64,000 bases of DNA from Comamonas testosteroni. Its GTDB lineage: Bacteria > Pseudomonadota > Gammaproteobacteria > Burkholderiales > Burkholderiaceae_C. Position numbers and translations under genes: made by a program. Where the stretch lies: NCBI RefSeq assembly GCF_030505195.1, contig NZ_CP129672.1, positions 2,328,501 through 2,392,500 on the forward strand, given 5' to 3'. The notes beneath the pieces were generated by a model. That model worked only from the letters and a program-made list of their open reading frames with translations. It was not told the DNA's origin and did no database searches. Of this stretch, positions 18,347 through 28,243 are shown one piece after another. The first letter of the stretch is position 1. Each line of letters starts with the position of its first letter.

Positions 18347-18362
18347 GACGACATGCTGCCAC

Positions 18363-18980
18363 TCAGTGGGGCACTGTGTTCAAAAAGCTGGGGCGTGCCG
18401 CCAGCTTGGCCAGCAAGGCGGCCAGATTCGGGTGTTCGGCGCGCCAGTCCATCTCGGGAAAGCGGAAATCCAGCCAGGCCAGGGCACAGCAGACGCTGAT
18501 ATCGGCCAGCGTCAGATGCGTGCCACCACAGCAAAACGGCTTCTCGCCCAATCCCTGCGACATGACCTTGAGCGCGGCCCGGACCTTGCCCATCTGGCGA
18601 TCCATCCAGGCCTGGCTGCGCTGCTCTGCGCTGCGCCCGGGCCAGGTGGCCTCCAGCCGCACCAGAACCGCAGCGTCCAGCATGCCGTCAGCCAGGGCCT
18701 CCCAGGTCTTGACCTCGGCGCGCTCGCGGCCCGTGCCCGGAATCAGCTTGCCGACCGGCGAAAGCGTGTCCAGATATTCGACGATGACGCGCGAGTCGAA
18801 CATGGCCTCAGTGCCGTCCATGACCAGGCGCGGCACCTTGCCCAGAGGATTGCCCGTACCGGGTGAAAGCGCTTGCTCCCAGGGGTTCTCTTCGACGAAT
18901 TGATAGTCCAGCTTCTTTTCGGCCAGCACGACGCGGACTTTGCGCACAAAGGGGCTGGTGGTGGAGCCTATTAGTTTCAT
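18363..18980 (-). CDS. Glutathione S-transferase family protein
   Basis: A 205-residue cytosolic GST. The N-terminal thioredoxin-like domain (1-80) starts MKLIGSTTSPFVRKVRVVL, with the catalytic-type serine in STTSPFVRKV, and contains the glutathione-contact motif GKVPRLVMD. The all-helical domain (about 88-200) includes LTLADISVCCALAWLDFR, the usual N-capping signature. It probably conjugates or reduces small electrophiles; the substrate is not predictable. The ATG at 18980 is chosen because it starts directly at beta strand 1. Monocistronic. Confidence 0.9.
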   Translation of the reverse strand: MKLIGSTTSPFVRKVRVVLAEKKLDYQFVEENPWEQALSPGTGNPLGKVPRLVMDGTEAMFDSRVIVEYLDTLSPVGKLIPGTGRERAEVKTWEALADGMLDAAVLVRLEATWPGRSAEQRSQAWMDRQMGKVRAALKVMSQGLGEKPFCCGGTHLTLADISVCCALAWLDFRFPEMDWRAEHPNLAALLAKLAARPSFLNTVPH

Positions 18981-18982
18981 AG

Positions 18983-20530
<1,548 letters not shown>

Positions 20531-20536
20531 GCAAAA

Positions 20537-20640
20537 CTCCCCCTGAGGCGCTTTGCGCCTTCCCCCTCTCTCGCTTTGCTGCGCAATGCAGGAGGGGGAC
20601 GACACCCTCGCTGCGGGGCGGCCCTTGCTCGGTGTCCCCC
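20537..20640 (+). repeat. Structured dispersed repeat, copy A (after purB)
   Basis: Reads CCCCTGAGGCGCTTTGCGCC at its purB side, then a CCCCCT/AGGGGG stem, then a variable stem GACACC (20601-20606) pairing with GGTGTC (20631-20636) around a GC-rich loop. It lies between purB and yaeQ. It belongs to the same family as the repeats near 30.2, 39.4, 48.9, 51.5, 55.2 and 56.2 kb; the variable stem covaries between copies. Confidence 0.85.
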
Positions 20641-20721
20641 TGATTGCGCCGCGCCAGTTTCCAAGACTGTGCGCGTTGGGACTTGATCTAGCAGCCCAAC
20701 ACACACCAACAACAAGTTCTT

Positions 20722-21282
20722 ATGGCCATCAAGTCCACCATCTTCAAAGCCAATCTGTCGATTGCCGACATCGACCACAACTACTACGCCGACCACAATC
20801 TGACACTGGCGCGCCACCCCAGCGAAACCGATGACCGCATGATGGTGCGCCTGGTGGCCCTGGCGCTGAACGCCTGGAAGCTGCAAGACCTGTGCAATGG
20901 TGATGGCACGCTGGGCTTTGGCATTGGTTTGTCCGACCCCGACGATCCGGACGTGCACATCACCGATTACACCGGCCAGAAGCGTCTGTGGATCGAAGTC
21001 GGCCAGCCCGACGAAAAGCCCATCACCAAAGCCTGCAACAAGTCGGACCATATGCTGGTCTACCCCTTCAACCACGCCTCCCATGTCTGGTGGAAGGGCC
21101 TGGAAGGAAAGCTGGCGCGCCAAAGCAAGCTGGAAGTGCATTACATCGACTCGGAAGTGGCCCAGCAACTGGGTTCGATGGCCGAGCGCAGCATGCAGCT
21201 GCAGGCCACGATTCAGGAAGGCCAGCTCACACTGTCCAGCAATCTGGGCACCGTGTTTGTCGAGCCCACGCGCTGGAAATAA
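20722..21282 (+). CDS. YaeQ family protein
   Basis: A 186-residue cytoplasmic protein beginning MAIKSTIFKANLSIADIDH, with the family blocks YADHNLTLARHPSETDDRMM and GLSDPDDPDVHITDYTG followed by WIEVGQPDEKPITKA. This is the YaeQ fold, which resembles PD-(D/E)XK nucleases (DPDD and IEVGQPDEK could be the remnant acidic/lysine core). E. coli YaeQ was linked to suppression of RfaH mutants, but the biochemical role is unsettled. Length matches the family. Convergent with the next gene. Confidence 0.9.
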   Translation: MAIKSTIFKANLSIADIDHNYYADHNLTLARHPSETDDRMMVRLVALALNAWKLQDLCNGDGTLGFGIGLSDPDDPDVHITDYTGQKRLWIEVGQPDEKPITKACNKSDHMLVYPFNHASHVWWKGLEGKLARQSKLEVHYIDSEVAQQLGSMAERSMQLQATIQEGQLTLSSNLGTVFVEPTRWK

Positions 21283-21285
21283 GCT

Positions 21286-21708
21286 TCAGAAACTCTGGCC
21301 GCGCCGCTCCGCCGCGCGTTCCGCATAGCGGGTGAAGCGCCAGGAATCGCCCTCGACCGTGATGCGGCGCCATACGGCCCGCTTATCGGCAGGCTCCATG
21401 GCCGTCCAGTGCTGCACCTCGTCGAAACTGCGGCCGCAGCCCTTGCATTTCTCGTCGCCCTGACTGGTCGAGCAGATGGCAATGCAAGGCGTATCGGGCA
21501 TGGTGTCGAACCAGGCCAGCCAGGCAGCCATGGCATGTGACGGGAAGCCCTCCACCGCCACCTCCGACTCGCAGGCATAAATCATCAGCGCATACACCTC
21601 GGCCAGAGCCTTGAGCTCGGGTGCCAGCAGCACGCCGTCGGGCGATGGAGCACGGCCTCGCCAGTAATTGATGGCAGCTTCGATGTCGGTGATGTGGATA
21701 GCAGTCAT
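21286..21708 (-). CDS. DUF3717-DUF1289 fusion protein
   Basis: A 140-residue small protein. The N-terminal part (MTAIHITDIEAAINYWRGR) matches DUF3717. The C-terminal part has the four-cysteine DUF1289 motif, PCIAICSTSQGDEKCKGCGR, followed by WTAMEPADKRAVWRRI, probably a small zinc or iron-sulfur site. Function is unknown. The ATG at 21708 is preferred because it opens DUF3717; an upstream in-frame ATG at 21735 exists. It ends only 3 bp from the convergent yaeQ stop. Confidence 0.8.
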   Translation of the reverse strand: MTAIHITDIEAAINYWRGRAPSPDGVLLAPELKALAEVYALMIYACESEVAVEGFPSHAMAAWLAWFDTMPDTPCIAICSTSQGDEKCKGCGRSFDEVQHWTAMEPADKRAVWRRITVEGDSWRFTRYAERAAERRGQSF

Positions 21709-21884
21709 GGAGCAGGGATCATAAGCTGCGGCCATGAGACCTGTTTCAGCAAGGTTGCTTCGTTTTTGGTAGCTGCCTATGCTGTGTGCAAAAGCGCTGC
21801 AAGCCGTTTACTCAATATAAAACCTGTGAACTAGATGGGGTTTGAAACTTGAAATCCCATGCCTGCTGTGTTGAAATGCGCAGC

Positions 21885-22006
21885 TTCGAAGGGGAGTAGC
21901 TTATCGGGCGCATGCTTTGCGTCATGAGCGGATGGTCGTCAATACGAAGCGCAAGCTTCCGGCCATACGGTTTGCAGCCAAGCTGCAATCGAGCAAGACC
22001 TTTGAT
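21885..22006 (+). ncRNA. yybP-ykoY manganese riboswitch upstream of terC
   Basis: This lies in the 452-bp gap before terC (21709-22160). It contains the hallmark 5' box GAAGGGGAGTAGC (21888-21900) and the 3' box GAGCAAGACCTTTGA (21991-22005). The outer helix pairs TCGAAGG with CCTTTGA, and the middle holds ATGGTCGTCAATACG. This is the Rfam yybP-ykoY aptamer pattern, known to sense Mn2+ and to stand before TerC-family genes. About 155 nt separate it from the ATG, enough for an expression platform, which I did not resolve. The remaining gap shows nothing else. Confidence 0.85.
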
Positions 22007-22160
22007 AGGCCGATGACGGTCAATCAAAGTGTCTGCCCCTGCACGATTCCTCGCGCGGGTTTGCGCTTCGACTTACGTCACCTTGGTCTTCACCCGCTGG
22101 CGTCAAGTGCTAAACCTATGCAGACTGCACCGGCGGCATTCCACAACGAGGAAAAATCAC

Positions 22161-22916
22161 ATGGATCTGGACTTTCTGACCCACACGCCCTTCTGGATTG
22201 CGCTGGGCCAAATCATCATCATCGACATCCTGCTCGGCGGCGACAACGCGGTCGTGATCGCACTGGCCTGCCGCAAGCTGCCCCCCGAACAGCGTCGCAA
22301 GGGCATCATCTACGGTACTGCCGGCGCCATCATCCTGCGAATCATCCTGATCGCCTTTGCCATGGTGCTGCTGCAGCTGCCATTCCTGAAGGTCGTGGGT
22401 GCCGTCCTGCTGATCTGGATCGGTATCAAGCTGATTGCTCCCGATGACGAAGGTCACGACAACATCCAAGGCAGCGACAAGCTGTTTGCCGCCATCAAGA
22501 CCATCATCGTGGCCGACCTGGTGATGTCCGTGGACAACGTGATCGCCATCGCCGGCGCCGCCCAGAGCTCGGGCGACCACCAGATGCTGCTGATCGTGCT
22601 GGGCCTGCTGATTTCCGTGCCCATCATCGTCTGGGGCTCGCAGCTGGTCATCAAGCTGATGGAGCGCTTCCCCATGATCATCGTGGCCGGCGGCATGCTG
22701 CTGGGCTGGATTGCGGGCGGCATGTTCGTGACCGACCCCGTGTTCGTGAACACCGATAAGTGGCTGTGGATGCCCAAGCTGGGCACGACTGATGCACAAG
22801 GTCTGGCCGAGATCTCCAAGACCCTGTACTGGGCAGCCCATATCGGCGGCGCATTGCTGGTTCTGGCCCTTGGCAAGTTCATTGCCAGCCGCCGCCCTGC
22901 GGTTGCAGCCCACTAA
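22161..22916 (+). CDS. TerC family integral membrane protein (riboswitch-controlled copy)
   Basis: A 251-residue inner-membrane protein with about seven hydrophobic helices. Two acidic motifs define the family: IDILLGGDNAVVIALA (about residues 20-35) and VADLVMSVDNVIAIAG (about 117-132), whose aspartates and asparagines bind metal. Together with the Mn riboswitch ahead of it, this points to Mn2+ export or metal loading of secreted proteins, as for E. coli Alx/MntP-type systems and B. subtilis TerC relatives. The start ATG follows GAGGAAAAATCAC. A second, more divergent TerC gene lies at 42066-42758. Confidence 0.93.
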   Translation: MDLDFLTHTPFWIALGQIIIIDILLGGDNAVVIALACRKLPPEQRRKGIIYGTAGAIILRIILIAFAMVLLQLPFLKVVGAVLLIWIGIKLIAPDDEGHDNIQGSDKLFAAIKTIIVADLVMSVDNVIAIAGAAQSSGDHQMLLIVLGLLISVPIIVWGSQLVIKLMERFPMIIVAGGMLLGWIAGGMFVTDPVFVNTDKWLWMPKLGTTDAQGLAEISKTLYWAAHIGGALLVLALGKFIASRRPAVAAH

Positions 22917-23049
22917 GTCTGGAAAACCCAGCAATTCGTGAAGGAATGCGGGAACTGACCGCAGCCTTCACGACTCACAATAGAAACAAGTCGGCACATT
23001 CCTACAGATGTGCCGCATTTTTCAACCTTCGTTCCAGTTAGGACGCACT

Positions 23050-23523
23050 TTGAACCCCATCATTGTTTACGTGGATGACGCCACATACGCCCAGCCTATG
23101 CTCGAGGCACTGGCGGGATCGAGCCAGGCGGCTTCCTCCCACTGGTTGCTGGTGGCCTGTGCTCCGCGCATGACCCACCGTGTGAGCAAATGGGTCAGCC
23201 ATCGCGCTCGCGAGAACTGGCGCGGCAAATGGGCCGACAAGCTGTTTGCGGCGCTGATGCCCGTCATGGCGACGAGCGGCGGCAAGGTCACGCCTGTCTT
23301 GGCCAAGGGCCCGCTGACCGAGCTGGTCGCCGAGCTGCAGCAGGAACATGGTGCAGCGCAGATCATCGACGCCCGCCGCCCCAAGCAGGAGGTCGTGCAA
23401 GCCGCCCCCGTCAAGGCCAACGCCAAGACAGGCGCCACCGGCGGCCGCTGGAATCTGCCCGGCACCATGGCGGCGATTGCCGCCATGATGGGCTTTGTGA
23501 TCGAGGACTCGCTCTCGATTTAA
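23050..23523 (+). CDS. Conserved hypothetical protein, C-terminal membrane anchor
   Basis: A 157-residue protein if the TTG at 23050 is used (NPIIVYVDDATYAQPML at the N-terminus, preceded by AGGA), or 171 residues from ATG at 23008. The first 115 residues look like a small alpha/beta domain, with VYVDDATYAQ and WLLVACAPRM resembling strands of a universal-stress-like fold. A basic linker (KANAKTG) leads to one hydrophobic helix (TMAAIAAMMGFVIEDSL). I do not recognise a named family. It follows terC in the same direction and ends at a terminator (23543-23582). Confidence 0.7.
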   Translation: MNPIIVYVDDATYAQPMLEALAGSSQAASSHWLLVACAPRMTHRVSKWVSHRARENWRGKWADKLFAALMPVMATSGGKVTPVLAKGPLTELVAELQQEHGAAQIIDARRPKQEVVQAAPVKANAKTGATGGRWNLPGTMAAIAAMMGFVIEDSLSI

Positions 23524-23542
23524 GAGCATCAGGCACTCTCTG

Positions 23543-23582
23543 AAAAAGCCTTGCGCGGCCGAAGCCTCGCAAGGCTTTTTTT
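23543..23582 (+). terminator. Intrinsic terminator
   Basis: AAAGCCTTGCG pairs with CGCAAGGCTTT (interrupted by GCCGAAGCCT) and is followed by a T-run TTTTTTT. It lies 20 bp after the stop of the preceding hypothetical gene. Confidence 0.85.
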
Positions 23583-23632
23583 ATGATGTGCCGCGATGAC
23601 CGCAGACACAGCCTGCTGCTATGCTGGCCAGC

Positions 23633-23983
23633 ATGAAAATCCTCGTCAAATGGCTTCTTTGCGCGGCGGCTCTTCTCGCAGTCGCCTATGTCTACAGCGG
23701 CGTTCAGGTACAGAGCTTCGGCTCGGCCATGATTGCGGCCCTGGTCATCGGCCTGCTCAACACCATCATTCGCCCCATCCTGGTGATACTGACGCTGCCA
23801 GTGACCATCATCACCGTGGGTCTGTTCCTGCTGGTGGTCAACGGCCTGATGTTCTGGATGGCCTCCGGCATCCTTGGCGGCTTCCATGTCACCGGCTTCT
23901 GGGCCGCCATGCTGGGTGCGCTGATCTACTCGGTGCTGGGCCTACTTATTGATCGCCTTGTCGCGCAGCTGTTCCCGGAGTAA
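23633..23983 (+). CDS. Phage holin family 4-like (YvlD-type) small membrane protein
   Basis: A 116-residue protein with four hydrophobic helices (about 4-22, 27-50, 56-78, 88-110), beginning MKILVKWLLCAAALL. The central segment LNTIIRPILVILTLPVTIITVGLF is characteristic of pfam04020 (Phage_holin_4_2/YvlD), common as a chromosomal membrane protein with no proven holin activity. An ATG four codons upstream (23621) is possible. Its 3' end overlaps the convergent M48 peptidase gene by 42 bp. Confidence 0.88.
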   Translation: MKILVKWLLCAAALLAVAYVYSGVQVQSFGSAMIAALVIGLLNTIIRPILVILTLPVTIITVGLFLLVVNGLMFWMASGILGGFHVTGFWAAMLGALIYSVLGLLIDRLVAQLFPE

Positions 23984-25588
23984 CTCTTCGACAGCACGCA
24001 GGCGCGTGTCGATGATGGAAGCCTCGAAGTAATCGGCACCGGCACCGGCCTTGCGGGCCAGATCCTGCGCCGCCTTGAAGCGATCCACCGCTGCTGCGTA
24101 GTCATAGTGCGCCACCTGGGCCTCGGCTTCGGCCCGCAGGGCACGCATTTCCTGACCCTGGCTGCGCCATACGCGCGCCAGCGTCTGCCAAGCCGAGCCA
24201 TCGCGGGGATGGTCCGTCACCCAGGTCTGCAAGGGGCTGGCCATGGGGCCTGCCTGATTGAGCCTGAGCAGGATTTCCGTCTTGAGCAACAACTCGGGCC
24301 TGCGCGGCGCAACCCGCTCCACTACATCAATCGTGGCCAGGCTGGGCCCGGCCTCGCGCGGCCCGGCCAGATTGCCGCTGGCCGTGCCCCTGGGTGCCGC
24401 CTGGGGCGCATTGCCGGACTGCAAGGGCAAGGCAGCCAGGGCCGCCTGTGGATTGTCGGCCTTGTACTCCAGCTCGGCATTCAGCCATCTGGCCTGAATA
24501 TTCGCTGGCGCATTACCCGCCGTCGCCGCCAGCAGCCGCTGCACCATCTCGCGCGCCAGTGGCCAGTCGCGCAGATACATGGCGCTGAGAGTGGCTGCAT
24601 AGAGCTGAGCGACCTGCTCGGACGAGCTCAGGCTGGAGAAACTGCCGGAACGCGGCAGCCTGGCCCATTGGCGACGCACCTCGACACCGGGGTTGGAGAT
24701 CACGCGCGCACGGGCCGACATCATCACATGTTCCAGCGTGGGCACGGGGTCGGCCGCGCGCTTGCCGGGCGGAATGCGTGAATCCATGTCCGCGATACGC
24801 TGGGTGGTCAAGGGATGGCTGCGCAGATAGGGCCAGCTGCCGTTGTCATTGAGCCGGCTGGCCTGCTGCAGCTTGCCGAACATGCTCACGAAGCCCTGGG
24901 GGGCAAAGCCGGCGGGAGACATCAGGCTGTAGCCCATGCGGTCCGCCTCGCTCTCCATGGCGCGCGAGAAATTCAGCTGGTTCTGCATCACGGCCGCCGG
25001 CCCGCCCATCATGATGGCCATGGCCGCATCGGGGCTGCGCGTGGCCGCCAGGGCACCCAGCAGCATGGAAGCCAGCATCAGCGGTGTCTGCTTGCCTTGC
25101 TGCGCCATCATGCGGGCAATATGGCGCTGGGTGATGTGGCTGGTTTCATGGGCAATGACCGAGGCCAGCTCATCGCCGCTGCTGACTACGCCGATCAGGC
25201 CCAGATAGACGCCCATATAGCCGCCGGGCAGCGCAAACGCGTTGACCTGGCGATCCTTGCCCAGGAGCAGCGTCCAGGCAAAGCGCTCCTCCAGCTCGGG
25301 CGACAGCTCGCCATTCTTGCGCGCCGCATCCTGCAGATGCAGCCAGATACCTTCCACATACTCCTGCAGCACCGGGTCGTCCAGATAGTCCGGGTCGCGG
25401 TAAAGCTCGCGGACGATGGAATCGCCCAGGCGCCGCTCCTCACCCGTGGTCAGCGACGATGCACCGTCGCCCAGGGTCGGCAAGCCCGCCGCCTGCACAG
25501 AGCAAGTCAATGGGGATACGGCCTGAGTAGCTATCAAAACAGAAGCTGTCAGCGCTTTTAGAATATGAACAGTACGCAGTTTTGGCAT
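23942..25588 (-). CDS. M48 family metalloprotease, BepA-like, periplasmic
   Basis: A 548-residue secreted zinc protease with C-terminal helical (TPR-like) repeats, similar to BepA, which handles stalled LptD/BAM substrates. From ATG 25588 (MPKLRTVHILKAL) the first 34 residues are a signal peptide ending SVQAA. The zinc site HETSH is at 147-151, with the third ligand region SRAMESEADRMGY near 206. TPR-like repeats fill roughly 310-540. ATGs at 25600 and 25636 are in frame; none has a good ribosome site. The signal-peptide codons lie in sequence resembling an intergenic repeat of this genome. Confidence 0.88.
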   Translation of the reverse strand: MPKLRTVHILKALTASVLIATQAVSPLTCSVQAAGLPTLGDGASSLTTGEERRLGDSIVRELYRDPDYLDDPVLQEYVEGIWLHLQDAARKNGELSPELEERFAWTLLLGKDRQVNAFALPGGYMGVYLGLIGVVSSGDELASVIAHETSHITQRHIARMMAQQGKQTPLMLASMLLGALAATRSPDAAMAIMMGGPAAVMQNQLNFSRAMESEADRMGYSLMSPAGFAPQGFVSMFGKLQQASRLNDNGSWPYLRSHPLTTQRIADMDSRIPPGKRAADPVPTLEHVMMSARARVISNPGVEVRRQWARLPRSGSFSSLSSSEQVAQLYAATLSAMYLRDWPLAREMVQRLLAATAGNAPANIQARWLNAELEYKADNPQAALAALPLQSGNAPQAAPRGTASGNLAGPREAGPSLATIDVVERVAPRRPELLLKTEILLRLNQAGPMASPLQTWVTDHPRDGSAWQTLARVWRSQGQEMRALRAEAEAQVAHYDYAAAVDRFKAAQDLARKAGAGADYFEASIIDTRLRAVEELLREQLRDKAINK

Positions 25589-25788
25589 CAAAAATGGCAT
25601 GGCAATCACAGCATTGCCGACATACGGATCTTCCATATGCCGACCATTCAACACCCCACTATGATGCCTTGATTGAGGGATGCGGCGAGATGCCCGCCTG
25701 TGATGCCCAGGTATAGCCGCCACCCACCACCCGCTCAACCTTGATTGCGCCGCAGAGCCGAACCCGTCTGCTGCCGGAAAGAACCGCC

Positions 25789-26250
25789 ATGTCCTCTCTT
25801 ACCCACTTCGACGCCCAGGGCCAGGCCCATATGGTGGACGTCGGCGCCAAACCCAGCACCCACCGCATCGCCGTCGCCGAAGGCCGCATCACCATGAAGC
25901 CCGAGACCCTGGCCATTGTGCAGGCCGGCACGGCCAAAAAAGGCGACGTGCTGGGCGTGGCCCGCATCGCTGCCATCATGGCCGCCAAAAAGACCAGCGA
26001 CCTCATCCCGCTGTGCCACCCCCTGGCCCTGACCCGCGTCGCCGTGGAGTTCGAGCTGGAGCCCGAATCCAATTCCATCCGTTGCACCGCAACCGTCGAG
26101 CTAAAAGGCCAGACCGGCGTGGAAATGGAAGCCCTGACCGCCGTGCAGGTCGGCTTGCTGACCATCTACGATATGTGCAAGGCGGTGGACAAGGGGATGG
26201 TGATGGAGGGGGTTAGGGTGCTGGAGAAGCGAGGGGGGAAATCTGATTGA
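25789..26250 (+). CDS. moaC: Cyclic pyranopterin monophosphate synthase MoaC
   Basis: Second step of molybdenum cofactor synthesis, converting 3',8-cyclo-GTP to cyclic pyranopterin monophosphate together with MoaA. The 153 residues show the family blocks [18 protein letters not shown], the active-site DLIPLCHPL, and [32 protein letters not shown]. The ATG at 25789 follows GGAAAGAACC. The last fifteen codons use unusual GGG/AGG/GGA codons right where the neighbouring AT-rich patch begins, consistent with a recombination junction. Confidence 0.95.
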   Translation: MSSLTHFDAQGQAHMVDVGAKPSTHRIAVAEGRITMKPETLAIVQAGTAKKGDVLGVARIAAIMAAKKTSDLIPLCHPLALTRVAVEFELEPESNSIRCTATVELKGQTGVEMEALTAVQVGLLTIYDMCKAVDKGMVMEGVRVLEKRGGKSD

Positions 26251-26261
26251 CCGCAATGGAT

Positions 26262-27656
26262 TTAGATTTCACCGTTTAACCAGAATCGAGGCTTTAAAAA
26301 CCCAAAATTAGATAAATATTTATCTCTCTCAGCATCTATATGTGTATGACTTCCTGGAAAAAAAGAATAAATCAATATACATGCGGAACATATAAGTATT
26401 AAACTTAATATTCCCCCTCTCCAGGATAAAATTTTATTATTCAACACCTCAATATTCCTACAATGCATCGATGAAATCCATGCAGCCATATAAACAAATA
26501 ATATTTGCGTATACGGCATTACGAAAACTCCGTCTACCATACTCTGCACTAGAGATGCAAAAATTGATGCAGCCAAACAAATATATATTATTTTTGATTC
26601 TTCACTATTATTAATATAAGAATATTTTACTTCCACTATAATTAGATTGATGACTTTAATAAAAACAATAATAAACAATAATCCGAAAATCATTCCCCAT
26701 TCTGAGAAAATTTGCAAAAACAATTGATGCGGATGACTCGCAATTGTTTTTTGAATATTTGCAAAGTGCATTGGCCCGAAACCAAAAAATGGTTTATCTG
26801 CGATCATCTCCACCGCTTGCAACCAAAGAAAATCTCTAGCTGACAAACCAATTACCTTTCTCTCCAAGGCATTGTTTTCAACAAAGATATTTAAATACTT
26901 TGGCAAAAAGTCAATAAAAAATAATTGCATAAAAAATGCAGTTAGAAAAATTTTCCCTATCGTTAATGAGAATTTTCTACATACCGAATTCAGAAAATAA
27001 TAGAGCACAGCAACAGCCCCAATTCCAAGAAAAGTTCCACGAGTTCCTGATGCAATGGCCATAAATGCAACCATGCAAACCAGCGTATGAAAAGCTTTAT
27101 TCCATTTACTTTTCATCAAAACTGGGGCAATCATAATGGGAATTATCAAAGTACAAAATTGACCAAAAAATCTTGGATTCGTAAATCCTTTTATAAACCC
27201 CCACACATCAAACCCAAGCCCCAAAAAAAGAGAAGAAATATAAGAAATTATGAAATATAAAACCAAAGAAGAAGCCGTCACAAAAAATATAAAAAATGAA
27301 ATTTTTTCAAGATTTTGATTCAAACAAAATATTTTACATATGAATAAGCCAAAGCCGTAGCAACCAAGGAGCATGGCCATCTCCGTAAATGACCATATCG
27401 TCAAATTTGCTTGAAAAGAAGAAATACCTCCCAATATTAAAAATCCAAGTAAAAAGTAAAATTGCTCTACCTTTATCTCAAATAATTTAAAAATAACACC
27501 AAAAAAAATAGCATATACTATTAATGCAATCTAACCAATTCTCTGAGAGTCATGCCAACTAAGCGATGGCAACAAAGTATCATTTACCAGATAAAAAAGA
27601 GTAAACAATATAGGACATATTAAATACAATCCATTCTTCATGAATTTTTCATTCAT
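26262..27656 (-). pseudogene. O-antigen ligase / pilin O-glycosyltransferase-like (TfpO/PglL/Wzy_C) gene interrupted by in-frame amber codon
   Basis: A continuous 464-codon frame broken only by TAG at 27531-27533 (codon 42). The true start is ATG 27656 (MNEKFMKNGLYL), with a strong GAGGGAG ribosome site before it. The first 41 codons encode one membrane helix. Downstream, about ten more helices follow, with the Wzy_C/PglL signature region FGFGPMHFANI and HPHQLFLQIFSEWG. After the stop the first usable start is TTG at 27434, which would lose two helices. Such proteins transfer lipid-linked glycans in the periplasm. It follows a type IV pilin gene, the pilA-tfpO arrangement of Pseudomonas. GC content is far below the window average, suggesting transfer. 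CAG to TAG is the simplest origin. Confidence 0.82.
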
Positions 27657-27681
27657 TAAATACTCCCTCACCTACTACCAA

Positions 27682-27710
27682 TAAAAAAAGAGCCCGAAGG
27701 CTCCTTTTTG
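27682..27710 (-). terminator. Intrinsic terminator after the pilin gene
   Basis: On the minus strand GGAGCC-TTC-GGGCTC forms a hairpin followed by seven T. It lies between the pilin stop and the glycosyltransferase-like gene, so most pilin transcripts should end here, with some read-through into the next gene. Confidence 0.82.
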
Positions 27711-27726
27711 ATCATTTCATATGAAA

Positions 27727-28191
27727 TTAGGTTGTACCAGAGCACTCTTTAGGAGAGTATTTTTGCTTCGCACTTGTTGAGCAAGTCCAAACACCAGCAG
27801 TACCAGCAGCATCAGCCGCACGAGTCCATGTCACAGTAGGTGTTGTACCCAATACAGAAGCACCCTTGAGTGCGCAAGCAACAGAGGCCGCGCCATCAGT
27901 AGCAGCGGCAACAGTAATGCCGCTGCAACGAGAAGTGACATTACTGCTTAGGCCAACAGATTGAGCTGTTGTAGCATCGTTTGCAGAAGCAATAGCCGTA
28001 GTCAGGCCTTCAGCATACTTTGCTTCAATGTTTGTCTTCGCTGGCGTAATTTCTGCCAAGGCGGCAGTGACTTGCGATTTGGCCGTGTAATCCTGATAAG
28101 CAGGCAGAGCCACGGCAGCCAGAATACCAATGATCGCCACAACGATCATCAGTTCGATCAGGGTAAAACCCTTTTGAATGGAACGCTTCAC
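27727..28191 (-). CDS. pilA: Type IV major pilin (PilA)
   Basis: A 154-residue prepilin. The short leader MKRSIQKG is cut by prepilin peptidase before Phe9; [20 protein letters not shown] forms the N-methylated hydrophobic stalk with Glu5 of the mature chain. The C-terminal disulfide loop is bounded by Cys in GVWTCSTS and KECSGTT. The protein ends with Ser-Gly-Thr-Thr after the loop, resembling pilins glycosylated at a C-terminal serine. It starts at GTG (28191), supported by AGGGAG seven bases upstream, and is driven by a sigma-54 promoter at 28228-28243. Role: twitching, adhesion and DNA uptake fibres. Confidence 0.95.
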   Translation of the reverse strand: MKRSIQKGFTLIELMIVVAIIGILAAVALPAYQDYTAKSQVTAALAEITPAKTNIEAKYAEGLTTAIASANDATTAQSVGLSSNVTSRCSGITVAAATDGAASVACALKGASVLGTTPTVTWTRAADAAGTAGVWTCSTSAKQKYSPKECSGTT

Positions 28192-28227
28192 TTCAAACTC
28201 CCTAGTTGGATGAGACCCAACGTATCA

Positions 28228-28243
28228 AGCAAGCTGCATGCCA
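28228..28243 (-). promoter_or_regulatory. Sigma-54 (RpoN) promoter of pilA
   Basis: On the minus strand the site reads TGGCATG-CAGC-TTGCT. The invariant GG and GC are separated by exactly 10 bases, matching the -24/-12 consensus. It sits about 37 bp before the GTG start, which gives a 5' leader of about 25 nt. RpoN/PilR control of pilA is well established in Pseudomonas and relatives. Confidence 0.88.
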
